The position numbers and the translations under genes were made by a program. From the NCBI GenBank assembly GCA_037071015.1, contig JBAMOY010000001.1:806001-870000 (forward strand): a stretch of 64,000 nt of DNA. The letters run 5' to 3'. The stretch comes from JBAMOY01 sp037071015 (GTDB taxonomy: Bacteria > Bacillota_I > Bacilli_A > RF39 > UBA660). The notes under the pieces are model-generated. The model had not been told where the DNA came from. It saw only the letters and a list, made by a program, of their open reading frames with translations, and made no database searches. Shown here in pieces: positions 54,752 through 63,936 of this stretch (within the stretch, counting starts at the first letter, position 1; every line of letters begins with the position of its first letter).

Positions 54752-54781
54752 AGCAAAAAAATAATCCTTACGGATTATTTT
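54752..54781 (-). terminator. Intrinsic terminator after rplT
   Basis: A 10-bp stem (AAAATAATCC with GGATTATTTT, 54758-54781) and 4-base loop are followed on the minus strand by TTTTTTTGC. It ends the infC-rpmI-rplT unit. Confidence 0.85.
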
Positions 54782-55320
54782 AAAGCATCAATAAGTTCAG
54801 CTTTTTTCATAGTTGAAGCACCTTCAACATTCTTTTCTTTTGCTAAAGCACGAAGCTCAGCAACTGTCATTTTAGATAAATCTTTACTTTCTTCTTTAGT
54901 TTCTTTTTTTGCTTCTTTCTTAACAGTTTCCTTTTTAACTGGTTTTTCATCGTCAAATTTCTTTCCAGCTAAAGCAGCATTGGCAACTTCAACTAAATCA
55001 GTGAAAGCTTTAGGATTATCGATAGCTATTTCACTTAACATCTTACGATTAATAGTAACACCAGCTTTTGATAAACCATTAATAAATTTTGAATAGCTAA
55101 TATTATTCATACGGCAAGCCGCATTAATTCTAGTTATCCATAACTTTCTAAAATCTCTTTTCTTTTGTCTTCTATCTCTATAAGAATACTTTAATGAATG
55201 CATTACTTGTTCATTTGCAGTCCTATAAAGTCTATGTTTACTTCCAAAATAACCTTTGGCAAGTTTCATTACTTTTTTATGACGAGCACGACTAATCGTA
55301 CCACCTTTAACTCTTGGCAT
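54775..55320 (-). CDS. rplT: Ribosomal protein L20 with a C-terminal Rho-N/HeH-like extension
   Basis: Residues 1-118 are a normal L20 (PRVKGGTISRARHKKVMKLA, RDFRKLWITRINAA). A Lys/Glu-rich linker (about 122-147) and a small helix-extended-loop-helix domain follow (MTVAELRALAKEKNVEG, KKAELIDALK), making 181 residues. Such a domain is seen at the start of Rho and binds nucleic acid. L20 also represses its own operon by binding the leader, so the extra domain might affect this. It is last in infC-rpmI-rplT. Confidence 0.95.
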   Translation of the reverse strand: MPRVKGGTISRARHKKVMKLAKGYFGSKHRLYRTANEQVMHSLKYSYRDRRQKKRDFRKLWITRINAACRMNNISYSKFINGLSKAGVTINRKMLSEIAIDNPKAFTDLVEVANAALAGKKFDDEKPVKKETVKKEAKKETKEESKDLSKMTVAELRALAKEKNVEGASTMKKAELIDALK

Positions 55321-55344
55321 TGTTATTCCTCCTTCTCAAAATTC

Positions 55345-55533
55345 CTATATAATTTCTTTAATTCTCTTATAATCACTATTACTTAATAATGACCCTTTAC
55401 GGCTTTTACGATTTGAAGCCGCATTCTTTTTACCAGTATTATGTCTACTACCAGGTGTACCTATTTTAATAGTTCCACCAGGTCTAACTTTACATACTTT
55501 AGCAGTACCTTTATGTGTTTTTAATTTTGGCAT
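55345..55533 (-). CDS. rpmI: Ribosomal protein L35
   Basis: 62 residues, very basic (PKLKTHKGTAKVCKV, RHNTGKKNAASNRKSRKG), a standard bacterial L35. It lies between infC and rplT, the conserved order. Confidence 0.96.
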   Translation of the reverse strand: MPKLKTHKGTAKVCKVRPGGTIKIGTPGSRHNTGKKNAASNRKSRKGSLLSNSDYKRIKEII

Positions 55534-55544
55534 AAAATTTCCTC

Positions 55545-56075
55545 CTATTTTTCTTTTCTTGGTATTAGCATCATAGTCATAAATCGCCCTTCAAGTTTTG
55601 GTTTTTGTTCAACTTCAGCAAGAGCACTAACAGCTTCAGCAAAACGATTTAAAACAGCCTCTCCCAATTCAGGATGCGCTAATTCACGTCCTTTAAATCG
55701 AATTGAAACTTTAACTTTGTGACCCTTTTCTAAATACTTTGATGAATTACGAACTCGCGTATCAAAATCGTGAACATCAATTGTTACCGATAAACGGTAT
55801 TCCTTAATCTCTAAATTAGTTTCGCGTTGTTTCTTTAAATTTTCTTTAGCTTTCTTTTTAGACTCATACTTATATTTATTATAATCCATGATTTTACAAA
55901 CCTGTGGATTAGCGTTAGGACTAATTAATACAAGATCAAAACCTGCATAGTTAGCTAAAGTCAAAGCATCTTCACGACTCTTGATTCCTAATTTTTCACC
56001 ATTTGGACCAATAACCATAACTTCTTTGGCACGAATTTGTTCATTTATAAACAAATCTTTATTCTTACTTGCGAT
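55545..56075 (-). CDS. infC: Translation initiation factor IF-3
   Basis: About 176 residues: LFINEQIRAKEVMVIGPNGE in the N-domain and IRFKGRELAHPELGE in the C-domain. The start is taken as ATC at 56075, because GGAGGT lies seven bases upstream and no ATG, GTG or TTG fits. A GTG-started frame from 56108 would begin inside the leader terminator. Use of AUU or AUC is typical of infC and lets IF-3 limit its own translation by discriminating against weak starts. Confidence 0.93.
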   Translation of the reverse strand: MASKNKDLFINEQIRAKEVMVIGPNGEKLGIKSREDALTLANYAGFDLVLISPNANPQVCKIMDYNKYKYESKKKAKENLKKQRETNLEIKEYRLSVTIDVHDFDTRVRNSSKYLEKGHKVKVSIRFKGRELAHPELGEAVLNRFAEAVSALAEVEQKPKLEGRFMTMMLIPRKEK

Positions 56076-56213
56076 ACGTGACACCTCCGATAAAAAAAGT
56101 GAATACACACTGTATCCACTTACCTTATATAATTTGAGTATATATTTGGCATAAAACCCAAAGCTATCAGCAATCGGGTGAGTGTGGATACACTGCTTTC
56201 CTTTTTAAATTTC
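56076..56213 (-). promoter_or_regulatory. infC-rpmI-rplT leader with attenuator (L20-leader type)
   Basis: The leader can form an intrinsic terminator: AAGTGGATAC (56121-56112) with GTATTCACTT (56106-56097), one G-T pair, then TTTTT on the minus strand. GTGGATAC of the terminator arm can instead pair with GTATCCAC (56191-56184) near the 5' end, making an antiterminator. This is the arrangement of the Bacillus infC leader, where L20 binding favours termination. Confidence 0.8.
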
Positions 56214-56219
56214 TATTAT

Positions 56220-56248
56220 AGTATACATATAAATTATATGTTTGTCAA
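56220..56248 (-). promoter_or_regulatory. Promoter of the infC operon
   Basis: TTGACA (56248-56243) and TATACT (56225-56220) on the minus strand, 17 bases apart, upstream of the L20-type leader. Confidence 0.8.
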
Positions 56249-56260
56249 CAAAAATTATCA

Positions 56261-57349
56261 TTAATTAATTTTTTTTATACTTTTAAAAGCAAGAACTTGA
56301 CCCTTTTTTTGTGGTTCTTCATCATAATCGCTAAAATCTTCTTTTATAATATCTGTACTAAACAATTCATCTATAAGTTCCGAAATAAATATGTATAATT
56401 TTCTACATTTAAAATTACTAGTCGTACTAAAAAGACATTTATTACTATTAATATTATTACCAATATCTTCATCAAAACTATCATATTTACTAAATATATC
56501 AAATACTCCCTTAGTTTTAGCAACTTGTATAATTAAATTTTGAAAAGAAAAATCAAGTACCATTTTTTCTTTCTCAATATAATCTATAACCTGATTATAA
56601 ACCATAAGAACGCGAATTTCATTTAAATTGTCAAGATATATATTCCAATTACGTCCCACTCTTTGTATATCTTTATTCAAATCACTCACAATACTAATAT
56701 TAGTAGCGATATAAGATGATAAATAACTGTCAACATTAGATAGGTACCCAACTATAAAATTATTAATTCCCTGATCTTCTATTTGCTCAAACTTCTTAAA
56801 TTTTTCATGTAAAAATAACTCTAAAGATGTCTGATAAAATATGTTTTCTACCATCTTCTTCGCCAAATAATCCGTAATAATTTTACTGTCACCATAACTA
56901 TCAATAATAAAGAAAAATCCTTTGCCTATCGTATCCTTTACTTCTTCATTTTCTATAAATTGTAAATTCCCCACAATTTCTGAAAAAATTCTGGTTTCTG
57001 CTACTACAAGGCATAATCCATAATCAAAGCACTCTTCCTTATCCAGTAAACCGTTCATTATAATTAATAATTCTAAATTTTGTTTAAAATCTTTTTTCAT
57101 TTCAAGAAAATCATCAGCTATGCCTTTGATAAATTTTTTATCATCTTTAAATGTTTCAACCATAAAACGAATAAAATTATAATTTTCTTTTACATCTTTC
57201 GAACATAATTTGTAAATTTTTTTGTCTTTAGTATATTTGATAACCTCCATCATAAATTCAGGATCATTTTCAAGTTCATCGATATCATGTCCTATAATAT
57301 CTTCACCCCAGACATAATTTCTAATTAAACTATTATCATATTTTTTCAT
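56261..57349 (-). CDS. Helical protein of unknown function, DUF4116-like start
   Basis: 362 residues, nearly all helical. The first 80 residues have two repeats of the type NDPEFMMEVIKYTKDKKIYKL / ENYNFIRFMVETFKDDKKFI, which resembles DUF4116. The rest is acidic with no motif I recognise, and ends in a short basic tail. There is no signal peptide. It stands alone between the metallophosphoesterase gene and the infC promoter. The 150 bases upstream hold no feature I can name. Confidence 0.6.
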   Translation of the reverse strand: MKKYDNSLIRNYVWGEDIIGHDIDELENDPEFMMEVIKYTKDKKIYKLCSKDVKENYNFIRFMVETFKDDKKFIKGIADDFLEMKKDFKQNLELLIIMNGLLDKEECFDYGLCLVVAETRIFSEIVGNLQFIENEEVKDTIGKGFFFIIDSYGDSKIITDYLAKKMVENIFYQTSLELFLHEKFKKFEQIEDQGINNFIVGYLSNVDSYLSSYIATNISIVSDLNKDIQRVGRNWNIYLDNLNEIRVLMVYNQVIDYIEKEKMVLDFSFQNLIIQVAKTKGVFDIFSKYDSFDEDIGNNINSNKCLFSTTSNFKCRKLYIFISELIDELFSTDIIKEDFSDYDEEPQKKGQVLAFKSIKKIN

Positions 57350-57499
57350 TTAATAAAATCCCCTTTGGTATCCGCTACTATACAATAAAAATAATCAATA
57401 GTCAATATTAATTAGTTATTATTTTAAACCTATAAAACCAATTTACATTAAAATACATTAGTTAACAAAAAAACTTTAATCGTAATGACTAAAGGTATC

Positions 57500-58405
57500 T
57501 TATTTTTTTAAATATCTTTCTTCCTCTTGACTAAGATTAATAAATTTTCTCATGCACTGGTCTGGTGAATTACAATTAAGTACACTATAAACCATTTTTT
57601 CTCGGTCATACTTAACTAATATCTCCTCAATGTCATAACCAATATCTTTTTCTTTTAAAAGTACATACGAAGCTGTATCGACAGGATCATTACCATAAGC
57701 CATTCCTACAGCTCGAATCGTATAATATTCAGTAGAAGTGCTAGATTCATACAATTTAAAATGAACATGTCCTTGAATGATAGCATCAAAATAATTAATT
57801 TTCTTACCACCAAATAATGGAACATTTTGGGCTGACAAATACCCTTTGGCAAAAGGATTAGCCGTCCCGTAACGCTTAAGTACAGCTTTAATTTCGCATA
57901 ACTGAGCACTACTATTGGTATATTTAAATTGATTATAACCCACTAATCCTCTATTTAAATTACTTTGATATGTCCAAGTACTGCGTTCAGTAAAATCAAT
58001 TCTGACGTCATTAGCAAAATGACACAATCCTATTTTTTTACCACCAACTATCAATTCAATATAATGAGGATATAGCGCGATAATTCCTTTTTGATGTTCA
58101 TTTAATTTGCTTAAAGTCCAAGTATAACTCATCTTTTTAAGATGTGTAAAATATGAAGAAAAAGGTTCAATACCAAGTGAGACATAATATTCTGAATTTC
58201 CCGCAATACTACATACATTACGTTTTTCAAGAAGATCAATAACCCTATTTGAGTCTGGACCAACGCCAATATTATCGCCTAAAGAATAAATTTCGGTAAT
58301 GCCTCTTTGTTTCATATCATCTAAGGCAGCTAAAGTCGGTTCATATAATCCATGAGCATCAGTAAAAATAGCAATTTGTCTACCTGTATAATTAGCCATT
58401 AACAA
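57500..58405 (-). CDS. Metallophosphoesterase
   Basis: A 301-residue calcineurin-like phosphoesterase: IFTDAHG (DxH), LGDNIGVGPDS (GDxxG), IAGNSEYY (GNxE in place of GNHD) and QGHVHFKLYE (GHxH). Family members cleave phosphodi- or monoesters with two metal ions; the substrate is unknown. It overlaps the SDR gene by seven bases and so is cotranslated with it. Confidence 0.88.
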   Translation of the reverse strand: MLMANYTGRQIAIFTDAHGLYEPTLAALDDMKQRGITEIYSLGDNIGVGPDSNRVIDLLEKRNVCSIAGNSEYYVSLGIEPFSSYFTHLKKMSYTWTLSKLNEHQKGIIALYPHYIELIVGGKKIGLCHFANDVRIDFTERSTWTYQSNLNRGLVGYNQFKYTNSSAQLCEIKAVLKRYGTANPFAKGYLSAQNVPLFGGKKINYFDAIIQGHVHFKLYESSTSTEYYTIRAVGMAYGNDPVDTASYVLLKEKDIGYDIEEILVKYDREKMVYSVLNCNSPDQCMRKFINLSQEEERYLKK

Positions 58406-59139
58406 CCTCCATCGACGTTGATAATAGCCCCATTAATATAGTTGGCATCATCGCTTGCTAAAAAGCTGACAACTTTAGCAACCTCTTCTGGTCTAGCAAA
58501 CCTACCTAATAAAATTTTCTGCGATTCTTCGCGCATAAACTCTTTTTCCATATCTACATCATCAATACTACTCATATCAGTTTCAATCCAACCTGGAGCC
58601 AAGGCATTTACATTAACATAAGGAGCAAATTGGATAGCCAAATCTTTAGTTAGTGTAATCACCCCAGCTTTAGAAGCATCATAATCAATACATATTGGAT
58701 GACCTTTATTAGTAGCGTTATTAGAAGCAATATTAATAATTTTTCCTTTTCTATTGTCATACATCAATTTGCCAACATACTTTGATACTAAATATGTCCC
58801 AATCACATTGACATTCAATACCTCTTTAAACTCATCAACCGTTTTATCATCAAAAAAATTATCACGAGCAATTCCCGCATTATTAACTAAAATATCAATT
58901 GTTCCTAACTCTTGCCTAATTTTATCAATCATCGATTTAACTTCATTTTCTTTACTTATATCCGCTTTAATTAGCATCGATGAAACACCTTCATCAGCTA
59001 ATTCTTGCTTTAAAGATTTGGCCATATCGTAACTATTATTGTAATTAATAACAACATAATATCCCTTATTAGCTAAATCTTTAGCAATAGCTCGACCTAA
59101 TCCTCGTGCTGCTCCTGTAACTAAAGCAACTTTTTTCAT
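58399..59139 (-). CDS. Short-chain dehydrogenase/reductase (FabG-like)
   Basis: About 246 residues: nucleotide-binding VTGAARGLGRAIA, NNAGIARD, catalytic Ser in IASNNATN and Tyr-Lys in YDASKAG. The second ring position reads Asp-Ala-Ser-Lys, so the Tyr of the usual YxxxK is at YDASK. NAD(P)-dependent; the substrate could be 3-ketoacyl-ACP or another carbonyl. The ATG at 59139 with AAGGAG and GGTGG upstream is preferred to 59160. Confidence 0.88.
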   Translation of the reverse strand: MKKVALVTGAARGLGRAIAKDLANKGYYVVINYNNSYDMAKSLKQELADEGVSSMLIKADISKENEVKSMIDKIRQELGTIDILVNNAGIARDNFFDDKTVDEFKEVLNVNVIGTYLVSKYVGKLMYDNRKGKIINIASNNATNKGHPICIDYDASKAGVITLTKDLAIQFAPYVNVNALAPGWIETDMSSIDDVDMEKEFMREESQKILLGRFARPEEVAKVVSFLASDDANYINGAIINVDGGC

Positions 59140-59158
59140 TACCACCATCTCCTTATAC

Positions 59159-59185
59159 AAAAAACAAGATCATATTAAGATCTTG
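59159..59185 (-). terminator. Intrinsic terminator after efp
   Basis: A 7-bp stem (CAAGATC with GATCTTG, 59165-59185) and 7-base loop are followed on the minus strand by TTTTTT. Confidence 0.8.
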
Positions 59186-59732
59186 AATCATATTTGCCAT
59201 CTTTAGTAGATACAATTATACTTTCACCTTGCTCTACAAATAATGGTACTCTGACCTTTAGACCATTTTCCATAATCGCATCTTTTTGAGCATTATTAGT
59301 GGTATTTCCTTTAACAGCTGGTTCTGTTTCTGTTACAACATACTCAATCTTATCAGGTAAGATAATTCCTAATAATTCGCCTTGATAGAAAGTAACAATA
59401 ACATCTAGACCTTCTTTTAAGAATTTAGCTTCATCGCCTAATTGATCTTTATTTAATTCACTTTGTTCATATGTTTCCATATTCATAAAGTTAAAAGTAT
59501 CACCACTAGCATATAAAAATTGCATATTTTGTCTTTCAATCATGGCTTTTTCCAACTTAACATTAGTGTTAAATGTTTTTTCTACCGTTCCACCAGTACG
59601 AAGATTTTTTAATTTAGCTTTAACGAAAGCTGAACCTTTACCTGGTTTTACATGTAAAAATTCCATAACTTGATATATATTTCCTTCGTAAAGGAATGTC
59701 ATTCCGTTTTTAATATCATTTATATTAAACAT
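59175..59732 (-). CDS. efp: Elongation factor P
   Basis: 185 residues with the three beta domains of EF-P. The loop that is modified in many bacteria reads HVKPGKGSAF, with Lys at the tip. EF-P relieves ribosome stalling at polyproline. No gene for a known modification enzyme lies nearby. Confidence 0.96.
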   Translation of the reverse strand: MFNINDIKNGMTFLYEGNIYQVMEFLHVKPGKGSAFVKAKLKNLRTGGTVEKTFNTNVKLEKAMIERQNMQFLYASGDTFNFMNMETYEQSELNKDQLGDEAKFLKEGLDVIVTFYQGELLGIILPDKIEYVVTETEPAVKGNTTNNAQKDAIMENGLKVRVPLFVEQGESIIVSTKDGKYDSRS

Positions 59733-59748
59733 TAAATCGCCTCAAATC

Positions 59749-59916
59749 TTATTTCTTTTCCTTATGTGTAGTTGATTTTCTACATTTTGAACAGAACTTT
59801 TTTCTTTCTAAACGTTCAGGAGTATTTTTCTTATTCTTTTCAGTACGATAATTTTCTTCTTTACAAACACTACATGCTAATGTAATTCTTTCTCTTGCTT
59901 CTCCTTTTTTTGCCAC
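59749..59916 (-). CDS. rpmG: Ribosomal protein L33
   Basis: 55 residues from a GTG at 59916 with AAGGAGGGAT upstream; the frame that begins at 59946 is an extension. Two CxxC pairs (CSVCKEE, CSKCRK) make this the zinc-binding form. It precedes efp on the same strand. Confidence 0.93.
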   Translation of the reverse strand: MAKKGEARERITLACSVCKEENYRTEKNKKNTPERLERKKFCSKCRKSTTHKEKK

Positions 59917-59959
59917 AAATATCCCTCCTTTTAATGCATACTGCAAGTATTATACCAAA

Positions 59960-62062
59960 TTATTTATAAATGTCAAAGTACTTTTGCGAAACTTCCTGTG
60001 TTATTCGCATATTAACGACACTTTGATAACTACTATTATTACCATAATGTGATATATCGGGTGACAATATAGTAAAAGTTACTCTAGGATCATCATAAGG
60101 CGCATAAGCCACAAAAGTTGTCGTCAACGTTTCAGTATCAACAACCCCATTATTATCGGTATCGATAAAACTTTGACTAGTTCCTGTTTTTCCCGCCGGT
60201 TTATACCCCAAATCAATATAACCATATCCCGTACCACCAGCGGTTAAAACTTCTTTAAAACCTTCCTTAACTCGGTCTAAATATTTTTGTTCAGTATTCA
60301 CTTTATTTAGCGTTATCGGTTTAGTTTCACTAATTAGATTATTTAAACCATCCTTACTTGGACTATAGACCTGACGAAGTAAATACGGTTGCATTCTAAC
60401 CCCGTTATTAGCCAAAGTACTTATATATTGTGATAATTGAATTGGTGTATACGTATCATATTGGCCAATTGAAAAATCTAATAAATGACCCGATAACGTA
60501 CTACTTCCTTTATATCCCAAACTCTCTAGTGGTAAATCAATTCCTGTTTTAACACCTAAACCAAACTCAGCAAAAGTTTTGCGATAAATATTAAAAGCAT
60601 TAGTATCTATTTTTAATGGTCCATCATAAACATAATTACCCTTACCAACTCTAATCGCAGTATTAAATTGGTAAGTATTTGACGAATATTTTAAAGCTGT
60701 AATATCATTAACACTACCTAAATATTGCCATGAACACTTTTCGGGAGTTGCCGCAATTTTAATACAAGCATCATCTCTATATTCACCAATTGTAAGTCCC
60801 TCATTATTGTACCCAACAATATGAGAGGCGCCCTTAACTGCTGACCCTACTGTAACGGGACTAGTAGTGATACCTGGTGTATAATCGACAATTTTACCAT
60901 TATTATACTGCTTACCAGCCATCGCTAAAATTTCACCTGTTTTAGGATTAGTAATAATGACAAAAGAACGGTTGTAGTATTCCGTATTAGGCTCATTTTT
61001 AGCACTCAATATTTGCTTAGCCAAAATTTCTTCGACCGCTTTTTGAAGTTCAATATCGATAGTAAGAACAATATCTTTACCACGACTACCGTCTTCTAAC
61101 AGCTTATACGTCCCATCGTTTAAAACTTCATATTTAGCTTTTTTTCCTTTTAATAAATCCTCATATTGATATTCTAAATAACTAGTACCAACACGATCAT
61201 CTAAACTATACCCCTTAGCTAAATAATAATCTTTAAGCTCATAAGGAATCCCATTCTCTTTCGTAGAAACACTACCCAAAATTGTTTTAAAAGTATCACC
61301 ATATAGGTACTCACGATCCCAATCCAACTTAGTATTGAATCCTCTGAGCTCATTTAGATTTTCCGAAACTAAAGCATATTCCTCATCACTGACATCCTTT
61401 TTTTTAATAATCTTTTCCGAATAAGAATACCCTTTATTCATCAAAGTATAAATATAAGCTGCTTCTTTATCTTTATCGCTGTATTTTTTTAAATCATCGT
61501 CATTAACACGTTCTACTTTGAACTTTTCTATTTCGTCCTTAGTTATTTTTCGCTCTTCAAGTTGTTTCCATTCCTTATCGGTAATTTTCTTTTTAGCTAA
61601 ATCGGGATTATCTTTAACCCAAAAAGTTTTTAAATTATTATCTGTCATTTTGCTAAAATCGATGTTAATTAAATCACCTAATTTATATGCTAAAGCAATT
61701 TCATCTTTAATAGTAATACCTTTTTCTTTTTTATAAGAAATCGTCTTAACAGGGACATTATCAACAATTAAACGATGATTACGATCATAAATACGACCAC
61801 GCGGAGTACTATCTCCTTCTATAATTGTCTTCTTTAAAACCTCGATACGATTTATGTAATAATCATTTCTAATCACTTGTACATAAAATAAACCAATCAA
61901 TAAAACAAACATTATTAAAACGATAATAACAATTAATATATTAAATCTTGTTTCAATTGTAACACTAGTGTCTTTGCCAAACGAATAATTACTTCGATGA
62001 CTTATTTTACGATTTAAATTTTTAACCTTTTTGACTTTTAAGGGCTTTTTCATAATTTTCAT
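59960..62062 (-). CDS. Penicillin-binding protein 2 / class B transpeptidase
   Basis: A 700-residue class B PBP: Lys/Arg-rich cytoplasmic start, one transmembrane helix (about 34-58), a dimerisation domain with GDSTPRGRIYDRNH, and a transpeptidase domain with GSAVKGAS (SxxK), YSSNTYQF (SxN) and AGKTGTSQ (KTG). It cross-links peptidoglycan during elongation or division. It overlaps the end of the superoxide dismutase gene by 41 bases, an odd but clear overlap because both ends are well conserved. Confidence 0.93.
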   Translation of the reverse strand: MKIMKKPLKVKKVKNLNRKISHRSNYSFGKDTSVTIETRFNILIVIIVLIMFVLLIGLFYVQVIRNDYYINRIEVLKKTIIEGDSTPRGRIYDRNHRLIVDNVPVKTISYKKEKGITIKDEIALAYKLGDLINIDFSKMTDNNLKTFWVKDNPDLAKKKITDKEWKQLEERKITKDEIEKFKVERVNDDDLKKYSDKDKEAAYIYTLMNKGYSYSEKIIKKKDVSDEEYALVSENLNELRGFNTKLDWDREYLYGDTFKTILGSVSTKENGIPYELKDYYLAKGYSLDDRVGTSYLEYQYEDLLKGKKAKYEVLNDGTYKLLEDGSRGKDIVLTIDIELQKAVEEILAKQILSAKNEPNTEYYNRSFVIITNPKTGEILAMAGKQYNNGKIVDYTPGITTSPVTVGSAVKGASHIVGYNNEGLTIGEYRDDACIKIAATPEKCSWQYLGSVNDITALKYSSNTYQFNTAIRVGKGNYVYDGPLKIDTNAFNIYRKTFAEFGLGVKTGIDLPLESLGYKGSSTLSGHLLDFSIGQYDTYTPIQLSQYISTLANNGVRMQPYLLRQVYSPSKDGLNNLISETKPITLNKVNTEQKYLDRVKEGFKEVLTAGGTGYGYIDLGYKPAGKTGTSQSFIDTDNNGVVDTETLTTTFVAYAPYDDPRVTFTILSPDISHYGNNSSYQSVVNMRITQEVSQKYFDIYK

Positions 62063-62636
62063 TAACCTGATGATAGTTAATTACATTGAAAAAATTTAAT
62101 ATATATTGACTGCGATCATTAAGATAATCTAAATAATAGGCATGTTCCCATAAATCGATAGCCATGATAGGTATCATACCATAGAGATAAGGACTATCTT
62201 GATTGCTCGTGTTAATAATCCCTAAATCATTTTGCTTATTAACAACTAAAAATGTATAACCAGAGCCAACTAAATTGTTACTAGCTTTAATAAATTCTTC
62301 CTTAAATTGGTTCTCACTGCCATACTTCTTTACAATCGCCTTTAATAGCGATCCTTCCATTGGCGTAAACTTTAAATTATCAAAATATAACTCATGATTG
62401 ATAACACCACCCGCATAAAAAACAATATCATCGCGGACATCTATAGGAAATTCATCAATATGTTTAATCAAATCTTTAACATCATAACGATAATCGTAAT
62501 TAATGCTGTTTAATACATTATTTAGTTTATTCAAGTATCCTAAATAATGTTTATTATAATGAACCTCAATTGTTTTCGCACTAATATTAGGTTCTAAAGC
62601 ATTATAGCTATACTTTAACGGTTTTGCTTGATACAT
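62022..62636 (-). CDS. sodA: Superoxide dismutase (Fe/Mn)
   Basis: About 204 residues. The metal ligands are recognisable: first His in EVHYNKHYLGYL, second in INHELYFDNL, and Asp-His in MAIDLWEHAYYLDY. The chain is diverged from typical SodA but complete. The ATG at 62636 (MYQAKPLKY) with AAGGAGG upstream is preferred to 62651. It is upstream of PBP2 on the same strand. It implies exposure to oxygen despite a likely gut habitat. Confidence 0.9.
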   Translation of the reverse strand: MYQAKPLKYSYNALEPNISAKTIEVHYNKHYLGYLNKLNNVLNSINYDYRYDVKDLIKHIDEFPIDVRDDIVFYAGGVINHELYFDNLKFTPMEGSLLKAIVKKYGSENQFKEEFIKASNNLVGSGYTFLVVNKQNDLGIINTSNQDSPYLYGMIPIMAIDLWEHAYYLDYLNDRSQYILNFFNVINYHQVNENYEKALKSQKG

Positions 62637-62716
62637 ATTATCCTCCTTCACTATAGTTTATTGTTTTCACCTGACATTATTCTTCAGCATTCGCATATAA
62701 TAACACGAGGTGGCGT

Positions 62717-62980
62717 ATGATACAAAAATTAATTGCTAATAAAATTAAAAATATAACCAAAGATAACTTAAAACAATTAGCTAATGAACACCATATTAGC
62801 TTAAATGATAAAGAAATTAATTATCTCTACTATAAACTTCACCATGATTGGTATGACTTTATTTACAATGATCCTACCCCTATTTTAAATGACATTAAAG
62901 CTAATATAAATAAAGATAGTTTTGATCAACTATTGATTATATACAATCAATATAAAGATAAATATCAGGGTTATTTATAA
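62717..62980 (+). CDS. DUF2624-like small protein (YqfT-like)
   Basis: An 87-residue helical protein: MIQKLIANKIKNITKDNLKQ, then LANEHHISLNDKEINYL. This follows the DUF2624/YqfT pattern. In Bacillus subtilis yqfT lies next to nfo (yqfS), and here the gene is convergent with nfo and overlaps its end by ten bases, which supports the call. GAGGTGG precedes the ATG. Function is unknown. Confidence 0.75.
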   Translation: MIQKLIANKIKNITKDNLKQLANEHHISLNDKEINYLYYKLHHDWYDFIYNDPTPILNDIKANINKDSFDQLLIIYNQYKDKYQGYL

Positions 62981-63882
62981 TATTCCCTAATTTTATTAAT
63001 CAAATCATAATCATATTGGCGTTTTCTAATCATATCAATTTCAAATTTATAAGGTGGGTATAATCTTTTTTTATCATCATCATTCAAGGAAACATAAGGC
63101 GTCTCTAAAATTTTAGGGATGTCTTTTAATTTATCATGATAGACAACTTTTAGTAAATTATCAAAACCAATAGTACCAAACCCAAAATTTTCATGGCGGT
63201 CTTTATGAGAGCCTAAGACATTTTTACTGTCATTAATATGAAGACATTTTAATTTATCTAATCCGATCACTTGATCGAACTCATCCAAAACCCTATCAAA
63301 AACGCTAATATCATATCCCGCATCATTGATGTGACAAGTATCTAAACAAACACCGATATAATCCGAATAATTAACCCCATCGATAATTTGTTTTAACTGT
63401 TCAAAGTAAGAACCAACTTCACTTCCTTTTCCAGCCATCGTTTCAAGACAAATAGTTACCTTTTGATTAGGAGATATTACTTGATTAAGTGCTTCAATAA
63501 TATTTTTAATACCAACTTCACTACCAAGACCAACATGACTTCCAGGATGTAAAACCAGTTTATCAATACCTAACTTTTCAGTTCTAATAATCTCTTCTTT
63601 TAAAAATTTTATCGAAAAATCATAGTTAGGTCCATTGTTGGCTAAATTAATAATATAAGGGGCATGAACAACCACATTCTTAATATCAATGCCATTGTCT
63701 AACATCATTTTTAGAGCTTCATTAGTTAAACCCTCATCAATATCAGAGCGGTTAGTATTTTGAGGAGCGCCCGTATAAAACATGAAGGTATTACTACCAT
63801 AAGATAACGCTTCGATAACACTACCAACTAATTGTTTGTCTTTAGTAAAGGATACATGACTACCTATTATTAATTCTTTCAT
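62971..63882 (-). CDS. nfo: Deoxyribonuclease IV (apurinic/apyrimidinic endonuclease)
   Basis: A 303-residue Nfo: VVHAPYIINLAN, LHPGSHVGLG, CLETMAGKGSE, CLDTCHINDAGYD and LHINDSKNVLGSHKDRHENFG supply the three-zinc site. It cuts DNA at abasic sites in base excision repair. It is convergent with the DUF2624 gene. Confidence 0.97.
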   Translation of the reverse strand: MKELIIGSHVSFTKDKQLVGSVIEALSYGSNTFMFYTGAPQNTNRSDIDEGLTNEALKMMLDNGIDIKNVVVHAPYIINLANNGPNYDFSIKFLKEEIIRTEKLGIDKLVLHPGSHVGLGSEVGIKNIIEALNQVISPNQKVTICLETMAGKGSEVGSYFEQLKQIIDGVNYSDYIGVCLDTCHINDAGYDISVFDRVLDEFDQVIGLDKLKCLHINDSKNVLGSHKDRHENFGFGTIGFDNLLKVVYHDKLKDIPKILETPYVSLNDDDKKRLYPPYKFEIDMIRKRQYDYDLINKIREYYK

Positions 63883-63936
63883 AATTTACCTCATTTCAGA
63901 AATTATTATACCATGTATACCTCATTTACTAAAGAA

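Noticed and set aside
54775..55320. L20 extension as a frameshift or readthrough artefact
   Set aside because: The tail is in frame, keeps a regular domain pattern and ends at a stop overlapping the terminator.
59960..62651. PBP2/superoxide dismutase overlap as a sequencing frameshift
   Set aside because: Both proteins have complete, family-like ends in different frames, so the overlap appears genuine.
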